Source: SVQP01 sp045650025 (GTDB lineage: Bacteria > Bacillota > Clostridia > Oscillospirales > CAG-272). Taken from it: a stretch of DNA of 64,000 bases. The translations under genes and the position numbers were made by a program. Of the stretch, positions 7,547 to 16,898 are shown piece by piece (position 1 is the stretch's first letter; every line of letters begins with the position of its first letter). The DNA lies in NCBI GenBank assembly GCA_045650025.1, contig JAZRQR010000003.1:3683-67682 (forward strand). The letters run 5' to 3'. The notes under the pieces were generated by a model that did no database searches, was not told where the DNA came from, and saw nothing but the letters and a program-made list of their open reading frames with translations.

Positions 7547-9439
7547 TTATAAGGTTTCGATCTCGCACATCCAAGCATTCATGGATGCATCACTGGGCAT
7601 GCAAAGTCCACCTCTGGGAGAAATGCTTATCGTGCTGACCGCAACACCGTCGGGCATGCAGGAGCGCTTGAATTGCTGGGTAAAGAAGCGGCGCGTAAAC
7701 ACACGCAGCCAATGCTTGATGGTCTGCTCATCAAACTGTCCGTCAAATGCGCAGCACGCAAGGCGATAGATCTTTTCGGGACCAAAGCCGTAGCGCAGGG
7801 CATTGTAGATAAAGAAATCGTGCAGCTCGTAAGGGCCAACCAGATCTTCGGTTTTTTGCGCGATGTTGCCGTTTTCATCAGCAGGGAGAAGCTCAGGGCT
7901 GACGGGTGTTCCGACCACGTCGTCAAGGGAGTCTGCCAGAGCAATATTGCCAAGCTCACGTTGTTTCCTTGCAGCATAAGATACCAACGCGCGTACCAAC
8001 GTCTTGGGAATGCCGCAGTTTACACTGTAATTGGACATATGGTCGCCGTTGTAGGTTGCCCACCCAAGTACCGATTCAGAAAGGTCGCCCGTGCCGACCA
8101 CAAGACCGTTATACTGGTTTGCTACGTCCATCAGGATCTGCGTGCGCTCTCTTGCCTGGCTGTTTTCATATACAACGTTGCGCACTGCAGGATCGTGTCC
8201 GATATCCTTGAAATGCACGCTGACCGCATCGCCAATCGGGATCTCCTTGAATGTTACGCCCAACTGCTCGCACAAAACGGTCGCATTATTCTTGGTACGC
8301 GCGGTTGTACCAAAGCCGGGCATTGTAATCGCAATGACCTTGCTTGCCGGCATATCAAGTGAAGTAACTGCATCGACTGCAACCAACAGGGCAAGGGTAG
8401 AATCAAGACCACCGGAAATACCAATCACAAGCGTGTCTGCATGTGCCGCCTTAATGCGTGCGCGCAAGCCTTCTGCCTGCAGCTGCATAATGGTGGCGTG
8501 ATGGTGATCGGGTACGGAGAAGGGACTGGGATCTACGAATCTGTTGAGCGTTTCGGAGTCACAGGGCATCAGCGTGAAATCGATCTCGGCAAATTCACGA
8601 TTACCGGTTTTATTGGTAAAGGAAGTATCCTTGCAACGCTCGCTGACAAGCAGATGTACGTCAATGTCAGCAAACACATAATCGGTTGAAAAGTCGAGAC
8701 GATTTTTGTTGCGCAAAACAAAGCCGTTTTCGGAAATGAGTGCCTGTCCGCCATATACCGCATCAGTTGTGGATTCGCCTCTGCCTGCGCTTGTGTAGAG
8801 GTATGCGCAGTGATTTTCAGCAGACACAAATTGCGCTTTGATGACATTCTTGGTAATAGCATCAACTAACAGTGGAGTTGCTTCCGTACAGCAGATCAGG
8901 GTTGCACCGGCAGCGCAAAGATCATCGATCTCACCCTTTCCTACACATACACCGATCTTAAGCTCGGGCATAGTGGAGCAAGAGAAGATAGTATTATTGC
9001 TAAAGTTGCAGACCTGCATGCCGTCGCCAAAAGGATCGTATGCATACGCCGCATCGCAAAGCTTTGCAAAATAGCGTGCATTAGGCTGCTGCGCGGGAAC
9101 AACGCCCAGAAGCGTGCCTGCGTTACAAACGGCAGCGCAATCGTACAGCTTTCCGTTCATTTGTACGGGCAAGCCCACGATGCTGACCATATCCAAGTCA
9201 GCAGTCAGCTCCAGATATGCGGCAAGTGCATTCTTCGCGCTTGTCTGCAAAGTACTCTGGTAAAACAGATCGCCGCAAGTTGCACCGGTCAGACAAAGCT
9301 CAGGAAAGGCGATGACGCGCACGCCGTCTGTCTCATATGCAGCGCGTGCAGTCTGTGCCAATACCTCTGCATTATAAGTAGGGTCCGCAAGTCTGATCTC
9401 GGGGGATGCCGCAGCAACCTTGATAAATCCGTGTTTCAT
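7547..9439 (-). CDS. nadE: NAD+ synthetase, two-domain type, glutaminase site apparently lost
   Basis: 630 residues: an N-terminal nitrilase-fold domain (about 1-290) and a C-terminal NAD synthetase domain (about 330-630). The synthetase half is intact: SGGLDST ATP-pyrophosphatase loop, TMPGFGTTARTKNNA, GTGDLSESVLGWATYNGDHM. It would make NAD+ from deamido-NAD, ATP and a nitrogen donor. In the nitrilase half the catalytic Glu is kept (FPELCLTG), but the usual Lys of GVVPK is Ala (GVVPAQQPN), and the segment that normally reads G-V-E-I-C-E-D reads GVCVGKGEI, leaving Gly where the catalytic Cys should be. The frame is continuous, so this is not an obvious sequencing frameshift. It may work with free ammonia only. 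Start at 9439 has a CCTCC-complement site five bases ahead. Divergent from pncB. Confidence 0.93.
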   Translation of the reverse strand: MKHGFIKVAAASPEIRLADPTYNAEVLAQTARAAYETDGVRVIAFPELCLTGATCGDLFYQSTLQTSAKNALAAYLELTADLDMVSIVGLPVQMNGKLYDCAAVCNAGTLLGVVPAQQPNARYFAKLCDAAYAYDPFGDGMQVCNFSNNTIFSCSTMPELKIGVCVGKGEIDDLCAAGATLICCTEATPLLVDAITKNVIKAQFVSAENHCAYLYTSAGRGESTTDAVYGGQALISENGFVLRNKNRLDFSTDYVFADIDVHLLVSERCKDTSFTNKTGNREFAEIDFTLMPCDSETLNRFVDPSPFSVPDHHHATIMQLQAEGLRARIKAAHADTLVIGISGGLDSTLALLVAVDAVTSLDMPASKVIAITMPGFGTTARTKNNATVLCEQLGVTFKEIPIGDAVSVHFKDIGHDPAVRNVVYENSQARERTQILMDVANQYNGLVVGTGDLSESVLGWATYNGDHMSNYSVNCGIPKTLVRALVSYAARKQRELGNIALADSLDDVVGTPVSPELLPADENGNIAQKTEDLVGPYELHDFFIYNALRYGFGPEKIYRLACCAFDGQFDEQTIKHWLRVFTRRFFTQQFKRSCMPDGVAVSTISISPRGGLCMPSDASMNAWMCEIETL

Positions 9440-9471
9440 AAAAACCTCCGGAAAAACAATTTCTTGAGAAT

Positions 9472-9500
9472 AGTATAGCACGAAGTCGTCGTGATTGCAA
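9472..9500 (-). promoter_or_regulatory. Promoter for nadE
   Basis: Minus strand TTGCAA (9495-9500) and TATACT (9472-9477) with a 17-base spacer, lying back to back with the pncB promoter about 40 bases away. Confidence 0.78.
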
Positions 9501-9538
9501 GACCTCGCACAAAAAAACACGAAATCTTGACAGAATCA

Positions 9539-9567
9539 TTGACATTCTCTCACGTGTTTGGTATACT
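9539..9567 (+). promoter_or_regulatory. Promoter for pncB, with a tandem -35-like box
   Basis: TTGACA (9539-9544) and TATACT (9562-9567) with a 17-base spacer. A second perfect TTGACA sits 12 bases upstream (9527-9532), which may only be coincidence or part of an overlapping regulator site. Confidence 0.85.
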
Positions 9568-9602
9568 AATATCAATAAAATTTACAGGAAGAAGGCAAAA
9601 CC

Positions 9603-11048
9603 ATGAAAGACATCTCGAGAAATCTGACAATGCTGTGTGACTTTTATGAATTGACCATGAGCAATGGCTATTTTGCTTGCGGCTTCAAGGACAAAATCAC
9701 ATATTTTGATGTGTTCTACCGCTCCAATCCCGATAACGGCGGCTATGCCGTGGTAGCGGGACTTGAACAGGTGGTAGAGTATATCAACGATTTGCATTTT
9801 GATGAGCAGGATATTGCATATCTGCGAGAAAAGAACATGTTCTCCCAAGAGTTCTTGGACTATCTGCGCGATTTCAAATTTACGGGCGACATCTGGGCAA
9901 TTCCCGAAGGTACGGTCGTATTCCCCGGCGAGCCTTTGATGACCGTGCGCGCCAAGGCGATCGAAGCGCAGTTTATCGAAACTTACGTACTCATGATGAT
10001 CAATCACCAATCCCTGATTGCCACCAAGGCGGCAAGATTGACGCGCGCAGCAAAGGGCAGACCAATCAGCGAGTTTGGCTCCAGACGCGCGCAGGGAAGT
10101 GACGCAGCTATTCTCGGTGCGCGTGCCGCATACATCGGCGGTTGCTCCAATACCGCTTGTACCATCTCGGATCTTGCGTTCGGCGTTCCCGCTGCGGGTA
10201 CCATGGCGCACTCCTGGGTACAGATGTTTGACGACGAGTACACGGCGTTTAAGACCTACTGCGAGATTTACCCCAACAATGCAACTCTACTGATCGACAC
10301 CTACAACGTGCTTGAATCCGGTGTGCCTAACGCAATCCGCGTATTTAACGAGGTGCTCAAGCCCAAGGGCATTACCAAATGTGGCGTACGTCTTGATTCG
10401 GGTGACATCACCTACCTGACCCAGAAGGTCAGAGAAATGCTGGATGAAGCCGGTTGGACAGATTGTAAGATCGTAGTCTCCAACTCTCTGGACGAATATA
10501 TTATACGCGAGCTGATCCGCCAGGGCGCCTGTGTGGATGCGTTTGGCGTAGGCGAGAGATTGATCACCTCGCTTTCCGCTCCCGTATTCGGCGGCGTGTA
10601 CAAGCTGGTTGCGGTTGAGAACGAAGACGGCAGCATTCAGCCCAAGATCAAGATCAGCGAAAACGTTGGCAAGATCACCACGCCTCACTTCAAAAAAGTC
10701 TACAGATTGCGTGATAAGCAGTCCGGCAAGGCAGAAGCAGACGTCATCTGCCTGTACAACGAAGTTATCGATGATTCGCAGCCCTATGAGATCTTTGACC
10801 CCGAGCACACCTGGAAGCGCAAGATGATGCTCGAGTATACCGCCACCGAGCTGATGGTGCCGATCTTTAAGCAGGGCAAGCAGGTATATGAGCTGCCCGG
10901 TATTGAAGAGATCAAGGCACATTGTCAGAATGAGATTGCCGGTATGTGGGAAGAGGTTCGCCGATTCACAAACCCGCACAAATACTACGTTGACCTTTCA
11001 CAACAGCTTTGGGATATCAAACACGAAATGCTCAGAAAACGCAGATAA
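9603..11048 (+). CDS. pncB: Nicotinate phosphoribosyltransferase
   Basis: Cytoplasmic NAD salvage enzyme: nicotinate + PRPP + ATP gives nicotinate mononucleotide. 481 residues, normal length for the clostridial form. Recognisable family blocks: the N-terminal LTMLCDFYELTMSNGYF, the SEFGSRRAQG active-site strand near residue 160, GTMAHSWVQMF with the conserved His near residue 200, and GVRLDSGDI near residue 262 that binds phosphoribosyl. Ribosome binding site AGGAAGAAGG lies just upstream. It diverges from nadE, which acts two steps later in the same pathway, so a shared control region is likely. Only 15 bases separate it from the DUF4091 lipoprotein gene downstream, so both are probably on one transcript. 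Confidence 0.96.
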   Translation: MKDISRNLTMLCDFYELTMSNGYFACGFKDKITYFDVFYRSNPDNGGYAVVAGLEQVVEYINDLHFDEQDIAYLREKNMFSQEFLDYLRDFKFTGDIWAIPEGTVVFPGEPLMTVRAKAIEAQFIETYVLMMINHQSLIATKAARLTRAAKGRPISEFGSRRAQGSDAAILGARAAYIGGCSNTACTISDLAFGVPAAGTMAHSWVQMFDDEYTAFKTYCEIYPNNATLLIDTYNVLESGVPNAIRVFNEVLKPKGITKCGVRLDSGDITYLTQKVREMLDEAGWTDCKIVVSNSLDEYIIRELIRQGACVDAFGVGERLITSLSAPVFGGVYKLVAVENEDGSIQPKIKISENVGKITTPHFKKVYRLRDKQSGKAEADVICLYNEVIDDSQPYEIFDPEHTWKRKMMLEYTATELMVPIFKQGKQVYELPGIEEIKAHCQNEIAGMWEEVRRFTNPHKYYVDLSQQLWDIKHEMLRKRR

Positions 11049-11063
11049 TAAAGGAGAATGTGC

Positions 11064-13424
11064 ATGAAATTCAAAAAAATTTTGCTGATTGTAATGGCAT
11101 TGCTGACGCTTGGATGCGTTGTGTTTGCAGCTTGCAACACTGATCCCGGCATCACCGATTCCGATAACACCGTAACCGATTCCGAGACTACAGAGCCCTC
11201 TGCAGAGACGGAAACGCCCACGACTGATGAAGAAACGACCGCAGAGGAAACAACTGAGGAAGAAACAGTTGCGAATGAATTCAATGATCCGATGTCTCCC
11301 ACTACGGTAACATTTACCGGTCAGGAATCCTTTAGCTGGAAAAAAATGCTGACTAGCGCCAACCAGTGCGAATACGAGATCGTCAAGGACGAAAAATGCG
11401 GATACGTGCTTAAGCTGACCACCAAGGACGGCGCAAACGACCCCTTCATTCTGTTTGACTACAAGGCATACATGAAGAAGTTTGCCATGACACCCGCAAG
11501 TGCGGACGACTACAAGTACATTGTCATTAAGATCAAGACGGAAAACGTCACCAGCGACGGCTTTGAGCTGTTCTATGCATCCGGTAAGATGACCGGACCC
11601 GTTGGCGGTTACAGCAAGGTAGCAACCTTTGACCAGACCAATTCCGATTGGCAGTACGTCATTTACGACCTCTCACAGGCAGAAGGCTGGACCGGCAAGA
11701 TCAACTTGTTCCGTTTCGACTTCCTGACAGCACCCTCGGGCGGCGGTGAGAGCATGTACATCGCTTCGATCGATCTGTACCAGACTGCCGAGGAAGCTTA
11801 CAAGAACTTCGACGTGGATATGACGCGTCCCGGCACCGGATCTGATCTTAAGGAACAGCCCGTGGACGGCGTTAATTATGACAAGATCAACGCATCCGCA
11901 GAGGACTCCTCGGTACTGCTTTGGTTTGACCACATGACCGAGAAGACCTACCGCAACAACGTCACCCCCTCCAATCTGAACACCTACGTTATTCATATGG
12001 CAGGAAACAGTATCGAAAACTGTCAGATTTTTGTAGCACCTACCGAATCCAACAGAAACATCCGTATCGAGATCACCGACATGACCAACGGACAGGGAAC
12101 TGTCCTGAAAACCCAGCTGCTACGTGAGCATTACGTCAAGATCGGCAATAACTGGGTACCCGATGCGTTGCCTCCCGTAGACGGCGCTGTCAGCATTGCC
12201 CAGAACAACTCACAGGGCTTTGTTCTCAAGGTCTGGGCAGAGGACGGTCAGACCGCAGGTCTTTACAGCGCAACCGTAAACGTTTACGATGCAGATAATG
12301 GCGCGTGCATCAAGACCGCCAACGTATACGTAAAGGTATACGACTTCTCGCTCTCCGAGAAGACGGCTCTTAAGACCGCTGTACAGATGTCTCCCTGGGT
12401 TATCTCCAACTCCTATGCACAGAAGGGCATGAATGACGTTTCCGCAGAAGAGATCTACAAAATTTACTACGATTTCATGCTGGAAAACCGCATTTCCTGC
12501 TACAACTTGCCTTACTCCCTATGGGATAACCGCGTTATCGACTACCTCAACAACCCCAGAGTGACCAGTTTCAGCATCAAGGAAAGTAACGGCGGTGACG
12601 AGGCAGGCGCTCACGCAATGCTCTCGCAAAATCCCGAATGGCTGGAAAAGGGCTACTTCTACTACGTTGACGAGCCCACCAGTGCAGAGCTTCTGTATGC
12701 ACTGCAGTCCAACGGACAGAGACTGGAATCCACCTATCCCGGTTACAGACAGGTCTCGCCCTTCTTTACCAACATTACCATCGAAGGCATGGACCAGATT
12801 TCGTTCATGCAGCCCTACACGCAGATCTGGTGTACCAAGATCTTTGCCTTCACCCCCAGAGACAAGAGCATCATCAGCGGTGCACAGTATCTGACTACGG
12901 TGCTGCAGGATCAGCAATACGGCACGTTTGAAGAGAGAATGAAGGCAGAGGTTGCAGGCGGCGATGAGCTGTGGCTGTATTTCTGTTGGGAGCCTAATCA
13001 GCCTTATGCAAACTGGCTGGCTACCGGTGACGGTACTGAGCCCATTGTAACCATTTGGCAGTGCAAGATGACCGATGCTACCGGCGTTTTGTATTGGGGT
13101 TCTACTTACTGGAGTGCAGATCCTTACAACGACCTCGCGTCCACCGTTATCACTAGCGTATACGGTGACGGCGTACTGCTTTACAGCGGTGCAGAGGTTG
13201 GCATTTATGAGGCTGTATCCTCCTTCAGACTGGAGAATATCCGTCTCGGTATCCAGGACTACCAGATGCTCGACATGCTGGAAAAAGCAGCAGGTGCAGA
13301 GGTAACCGACGAGATGGTAGCGATGGTGACCAAGGACGTCATCACTTACACCAATGACGACGATTATCTGCATGCTGTACGCGTTCTGCTTGCTGAAAAA
13401 GTTGCAGAAACATGTGCTGATTAA
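11064..13424 (+). CDS. Secreted lipoprotein with DUF4091 (GH123-like) domain
   Basis: 786 residues. Lipoprotein signal with lipobox VFAAC (Cys at about 24), then a 50-residue Thr/Glu/Ser linker typical of surface-anchored clostridial proteins. Residues about 85-250 form a beta-sandwich-like, probable carbohydrate-binding region; about 400-760 resemble DUF4091 / glycoside hydrolase 123-type barrels, with FYYVDEPTS (a candidate acid pair near residue 535), ELWLYFCWEPNQPYANW, GVLYWGSTYWSADPYND and the C-terminal RLENIRLGIQDYQML helix. GH123 enzymes cleave beta-N-acetylgalactosaminides, but DUF4091 proteins are diverse, so substrate is uncertain. The start at 11064 has AAGGAG at seven bases; a start six bases earlier would be too close. 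It trails pncB by 15 bases. A second DUF4091 protein lies at 47202. Confidence 0.82.
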   Translation: MKFKKILLIVMALLTLGCVVFAACNTDPGITDSDNTVTDSETTEPSAETETPTTDEETTAEETTEEETVANEFNDPMSPTTVTFTGQESFSWKKMLTSANQCEYEIVKDEKCGYVLKLTTKDGANDPFILFDYKAYMKKFAMTPASADDYKYIVIKIKTENVTSDGFELFYASGKMTGPVGGYSKVATFDQTNSDWQYVIYDLSQAEGWTGKINLFRFDFLTAPSGGGESMYIASIDLYQTAEEAYKNFDVDMTRPGTGSDLKEQPVDGVNYDKINASAEDSSVLLWFDHMTEKTYRNNVTPSNLNTYVIHMAGNSIENCQIFVAPTESNRNIRIEITDMTNGQGTVLKTQLLREHYVKIGNNWVPDALPPVDGAVSIAQNNSQGFVLKVWAEDGQTAGLYSATVNVYDADNGACIKTANVYVKVYDFSLSEKTALKTAVQMSPWVISNSYAQKGMNDVSAEEIYKIYYDFMLENRISCYNLPYSLWDNRVIDYLNNPRVTSFSIKESNGGDEAGAHAMLSQNPEWLEKGYFYYVDEPTSAELLYALQSNGQRLESTYPGYRQVSPFFTNITIEGMDQISFMQPYTQIWCTKIFAFTPRDKSIISGAQYLTTVLQDQQYGTFEERMKAEVAGGDELWLYFCWEPNQPYANWLATGDGTEPIVTIWQCKMTDATGVLYWGSTYWSADPYNDLASTVITSVYGDGVLLYSGAEVGIYEAVSSFRLENIRLGIQDYQMLDMLEKAAGAEVTDEMVAMVTKDVITYTNDDDYLHAVRVLLAEKVAETCAD

Positions 13425-13440
13425 TCACGTAAAATACATA

Positions 13441-13470
13441 GCCCCGAGACCGATTTTTCGGTTTCGGGGC
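13441..13470 (+). terminator. Terminator after the pncB unit
   Basis: A 12-bp stem GCCCCGAGACCG/CGGTTTCGGGGC with one G-T pair and a six-base T-rich loop. The following TTGTCGTATA is a weak U-tract. Confidence 0.7.
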
Positions 13471-13518
13471 TTGTCGTATATAATTATAAACTTTTTATAA
13501 AATATATATGTAAATGTG

Positions 13519-13547
13519 TTGAAATTCGAGTAGAATTATGATATAAT
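13519..13547 (+). promoter_or_regulatory. Promoter for the cdaA operon
   Basis: TTGAAA (13519-13524) and perfect TATAAT (13542-13547) with a 17-base spacer, about 36 bases before the cdaA start. Confidence 0.85.
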
Positions 13548-13583
13548 GTTATACGGAATTTTATTGCAAAGGCGGTGGATGAA

Positions 13584-14507
13584 ATGATTGAATGGCAGGA
13601 GCTTATAAACGCTGTTAAAACGTTTATTGCGGACTTTATTCTGTTCCCGATCAATCACATGCATCCCGTTACCGATCTCTTGGACATCGTGCTTTTAACG
13701 GGCTTGCTTTACTATGTTTACAGATTTGTCAGAAGGCGCAGAGCCGGCAAATTGATGATTGGCATTGTTGCGTTGTTTGGCCTGTTTATGATTTGCAGCG
13801 TACTGGATATGAAAGCGCTGGGTTTGATCATGGAGAACTTTTTGACGGTGGGCTTGATCGCGGTCGTGGTTATCTTCCAGCCCGAGCTGCGCGATGCATT
13901 GGAAAGAGTGGGTAACACCTCTTTGCGTATTGGTCGCTTTGCCGGTGAGAGATCCGGCTCCGCCTCTGAAATCGAAGCGGTAGCTGCTAATATCTCCTCG
14001 GCTGCTTGCGCGCTTTCCTCAGAAGGTTACGGCGCCCTGATCGTGCTGCAGCGCACAACCCAGCTGCAGGACTATATGGACAAGGGCGAGAGACTGGACG
14101 CTAAGGTCTCGGATAAGCTTTTGCGTAATCTGTTTGTTAACAAGTCGCCCCTGCATGACGGCGCTGTCATCATTGAAGGTGATCGCATTGCCGCAGCGGC
14201 TTGCAAGCTGCCTCTTTCGGATAACGAAGAGGTAGTTAAGGATCTCGGTACAAGACACCGCGCAGGTGTTGGCATTACCGAGGTAAGCGATGCTATGGTC
14301 ATCATTGTTTCTGAGGAAAACAGCATCATTTCGATTGCGTACGGCGGCTCGTTGTACCGTAACTACGACTACAAGAATTTACATGATGCGATTTACCGTT
14401 TTATGGACCACAAGAGAAGAAAGACTACCCAGCAAAGCATCAAAGAGGTGTCCGATACCGTTAAGACCGGTTCGCTGGATATGAACGATAGCGAGGAGGA
14501 TGCATAA
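13584..14507 (+). CDS. cdaA: Diadenylate cyclase CdaA
   Basis: Membrane-anchored enzyme that joins two ATP into c-di-AMP, the second messenger for potassium and cell wall control. 307 residues: three hydrophobic segments within about the first 95 residues, then the DAC domain with both signature motifs, LHDGAVII (near residue 190) and GTRHRAGVGITE (near residue 220). I prefer ATG at 13584, eight bases past GGCGG, over the GTG three codons earlier. The stop overlaps the next start by one base (TAATG), the usual cdaA-cdaR arrangement. The glmM gene that commonly follows is not present here; the operon continues instead into an oxidoreductase, recJ and relA. Confidence 0.95.
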   Translation: MIEWQELINAVKTFIADFILFPINHMHPVTDLLDIVLLTGLLYYVYRFVRRRRAGKLMIGIVALFGLFMICSVLDMKALGLIMENFLTVGLIAVVVIFQPELRDALERVGNTSLRIGRFAGERSGSASEIEAVAANISSAACALSSEGYGALIVLQRTTQLQDYMDKGERLDAKVSDKLLRNLFVNKSPLHDGAVIIEGDRIAAAACKLPLSDNEEVVKDLGTRHRAGVGITEVSDAMVIIVSEENSIISIAYGGSLYRNYDYKNLHDAIYRFMDHKRRKTTQQSIKEVSDTVKTGSLDMNDSEEDA

Positions 14508-15265
14508 TGAGCGCAAACAGATCCGGTTCTCCGGTTTTTAAGGAAAAAAAGAGCGTGAGCATTGCGGCTCTCATCATTTGCTTCTTCGTTGCATGCGGTA
14601 TCTGGTTATATGCACAGGCAACCGATGATGAGATCAACGTAAAAACGTACAATCAGCTGCCCATTGAAGTAGTAGGCGCGGACGTATTCACCGAGCATAC
14701 CGAATACGACGTGCACTCCTTATCAGTACAGATTGCAAACATTTCAATCAGCGCAACCAATCGCGAGCTTGTCAAGTACGATGCACAGAACATCCACTTA
14801 GTAGCAGATATTGGTGCCGCTAATAACGGCGTAGCGACCATCAAGGCTTATTTTGAGGACGAAGAGGGAACAAGAACCGAGCTCAAGAATTATGAGGTCA
14901 CTCCTGCGGTTGTTACGATCAATGTTTCTAAGCAAGTATCGTATACGGTAGCAGACATTACCGCGGACCGCAATGAGATCGATTTTGATTACACGTTGGA
15001 TCACACCGTGATGAATGGTACGATTACGATCGTCGGACCGATCCAAGATCTTGTCTCCATTGATCACGTAGGTTTCTCGATCGATTACAAAAACGTTGTC
15101 GACAAAGTGGGTACGCATACAGTTCCGATCACTGCAATTGCATTCTACGATGCCGAGGGAACGCTTCTGTACGGGGAAGCCAACAAAAACGAGAATATCA
15201 AGTATGACACTACGGGTATTTTGGTATCCGTAACCGTCACAAGCAAACACACAGATGACAAATAA
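14507..15265 (+). CDS. cdaR: YbbR-domain protein, CdaA regulator CdaR-like
   Basis: 252 residues with one N-terminal transmembrane helix (about 22-40) and an extracellular part made of about two YbbR repeats (for example NQLPIEVVGADVF and ITIVGPIQDLVSIDHV). In other Firmicutes the homologue binds CdaA and tunes c-di-AMP production from outside the membrane. It is shorter than CdaR of Bacillus (about 480 residues, four repeats), so it carries half the usual number. Start codon overlaps the cdaA stop, and its own end overlaps the next gene by 11 bases, which argues for tight translational coupling. Confidence 0.88.
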   Translation: MSANRSGSPVFKEKKSVSIAALIICFFVACGIWLYAQATDDEINVKTYNQLPIEVVGADVFTEHTEYDVHSLSVQIANISISATNRELVKYDAQNIHLVADIGAANNGVATIKAYFEDEEGTRTELKNYEVTPAVVTINVSKQVSYTVADITADRNEIDFDYTLDHTVMNGTITIVGPIQDLVSIDHVGFSIDYKNVVDKVGTHTVPITAIAFYDAEGTLLYGEANKNENIKYDTTGILVSVTVTSKHTDDK

Positions 15266-16898
15266 CATCGTAACGCTCTCAGGGATAGTGATTGAATCGA
15301 TCACTGTCCCTTTGGACGCAAAAGAGCAAGAAATCTTTGCGCTTGCCAAGCAAAGACTCAAAAAAATCGGCGCACAGCCCACGCAGTTTTCGCTCAACTT
15401 GTTCCGCAGATCAGTAGACGCACGAGATCGCGCAAAGGTACAATTCGTATATTCGGTGCTCGCAACGCGTGCAGACGGCGCATATCCGACCAACGAAAAG
15501 CTCTTGCAAAGGCACAAGATCAGAATGCTTTGCGCGGAACAGATCTTACCCGAATACGGCACGGACCCGATCTCAGCACCTCCTCTTGTTGTCGGCATGG
15601 GCCCAGCTGGCTTGTTTGCAGCTTTGATGCTTGCGCAAAACGGCTACCGTCCCATCATCATCGACAGAGGCGACAGCATTTCAGATCGCGTGCGTTCGGT
15701 GGATCAGTTCTATCAAACGCAGCAGCTGGATACAGAATCCAATATTCAGTTCGGTGCAGGCGGTGCAGGTACGTTCTCGGACGGCAAGCTGATGACGCGC
15801 ATTCACGACCCCAAATGCCAGTTCGTGCTGGAAACCATGGTGGAGCTTGGCGCGCCTGCAGATGTTTTGCTGCTTTCCAAGCCGCACGTTGGCACAGACG
15901 TGCTTCGTACCGTTGTAGACAATATCCTTGGCAGGATCCTTTCGCTGGGTGGCACCGTCATCTATCGCTGTCGATTGGACGGCTTTGACCGTAATTCGGA
16001 TGGTACCGTTACGGCACGCACCACAAAAGGCGATATTTTATGCAGCTCGATCATCCTGGCTGTTGGACACAGCGCAAGAGATACCTACATGATGCTGCTT
16101 AAAAAGCAAATGGATCTTATTGCAAAGCCAATTTCGGTAGGCGTCAGAATCGAGCATCTGACAACCGATATTGATAAAGTGCTGTACGGCGATTATGCCG
16201 GTCATCCCACACTGGGACATGCAGAGTACGCACTATCGGATACGCGCACGCAGCGCGGTGTGTACACGTTTTGCATGTGTCCGGGCGGTGAAGTCATGGC
16301 GGCAACCTCGGAGCAGGGCGGCGTTGTGGTAAACGGCATGAGCAATCGCGCACGTGATGGGCGCAATTCCAATGCGGCTGTGGTTGTGTCCTTGGGGACC
16401 GAGGACTATGAAACCGTAAACGGCAGCCTTGTAGAAGGTGCCATTGCGTTACAACGTCGCATTGAATCGGCAGCATTTGTAGCCGGTGGAGGTGATTATA
16501 CAGCACCTATACAAACGGTTGGCGATTTCTTGACAGGGAAGGTTGCACATGAGCCCAAGCGCGTTCTGCCTACCTACATGAACGGCAGATGCAAGGTAAC
16601 CGACCTTGGTGTTGTTTTTCCCAAGTGTGTACAGCAAACCCTGCGTTACGGTTTGGAAGTATTCGATAAAAAGATTGAGGGGTATGCAGCACCCGATGCA
16701 GTATTGACGGGCGCAGAGACCCGCACAAGCGCACCTGTGCGCATCAGAAGAGACGATGCGCGGTGTGCTATTGGATTTTCCTACGTATATCCTTGTGGAG
16801 AGGGTGCAGGTTACGCTGGCGGCATTACCAGTGCCGCAGTAGATGGAGTAAATACCGCGCTTGCAGTGATGAAGCGCACGGCTCCTTACCAAGATTAA
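15255..16898 (+). CDS. FAD-dependent dehydrogenase, COG2509 type
   Basis: 547 residues. An N-terminal region of about 95 residues (KRLKKIGAQPTQFSL, RRSVDARDRAKVQFVY) is typical of the COG2509 family. A Rossmann FAD-binding motif follows, VVGMGPAGLFAALMLAQNG near residue 115, with acidic end IIIDRGD. The FAD-binding GAGGAGTFSDGKL is near residue 170, and a C-terminal GEGAGYAGGITSAAVDG closes the FAD site near residue 520. The physiological substrate is unknown; the family is widespread in Firmicutes and often annotated only as NAD(P)/FAD-dependent oxidoreductase. It overlaps the YbbR gene by 11 bases and is followed by a 124-base gap before recJ with no clear terminator. Confidence 0.88.
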   Translation: MTNNIVTLSGIVIESITVPLDAKEQEIFALAKQRLKKIGAQPTQFSLNLFRRSVDARDRAKVQFVYSVLATRADGAYPTNEKLLQRHKIRMLCAEQILPEYGTDPISAPPLVVGMGPAGLFAALMLAQNGYRPIIIDRGDSISDRVRSVDQFYQTQQLDTESNIQFGAGGAGTFSDGKLMTRIHDPKCQFVLETMVELGAPADVLLLSKPHVGTDVLRTVVDNILGRILSLGGTVIYRCRLDGFDRNSDGTVTARTTKGDILCSSIILAVGHSARDTYMMLLKKQMDLIAKPISVGVRIEHLTTDIDKVLYGDYAGHPTLGHAEYALSDTRTQRGVYTFCMCPGGEVMAATSEQGGVVVNGMSNRARDGRNSNAAVVVSLGTEDYETVNGSLVEGAIALQRRIESAAFVAGGGDYTAPIQTVGDFLTGKVAHEPKRVLPTYMNGRCKVTDLGVVFPKCVQQTLRYGLEVFDKKIEGYAAPDAVLTGAETRTSAPVRIRRDDARCAIGFSYVYPCGEGAGYAGGITSAAVDGVNTALAVMKRTAPYQD

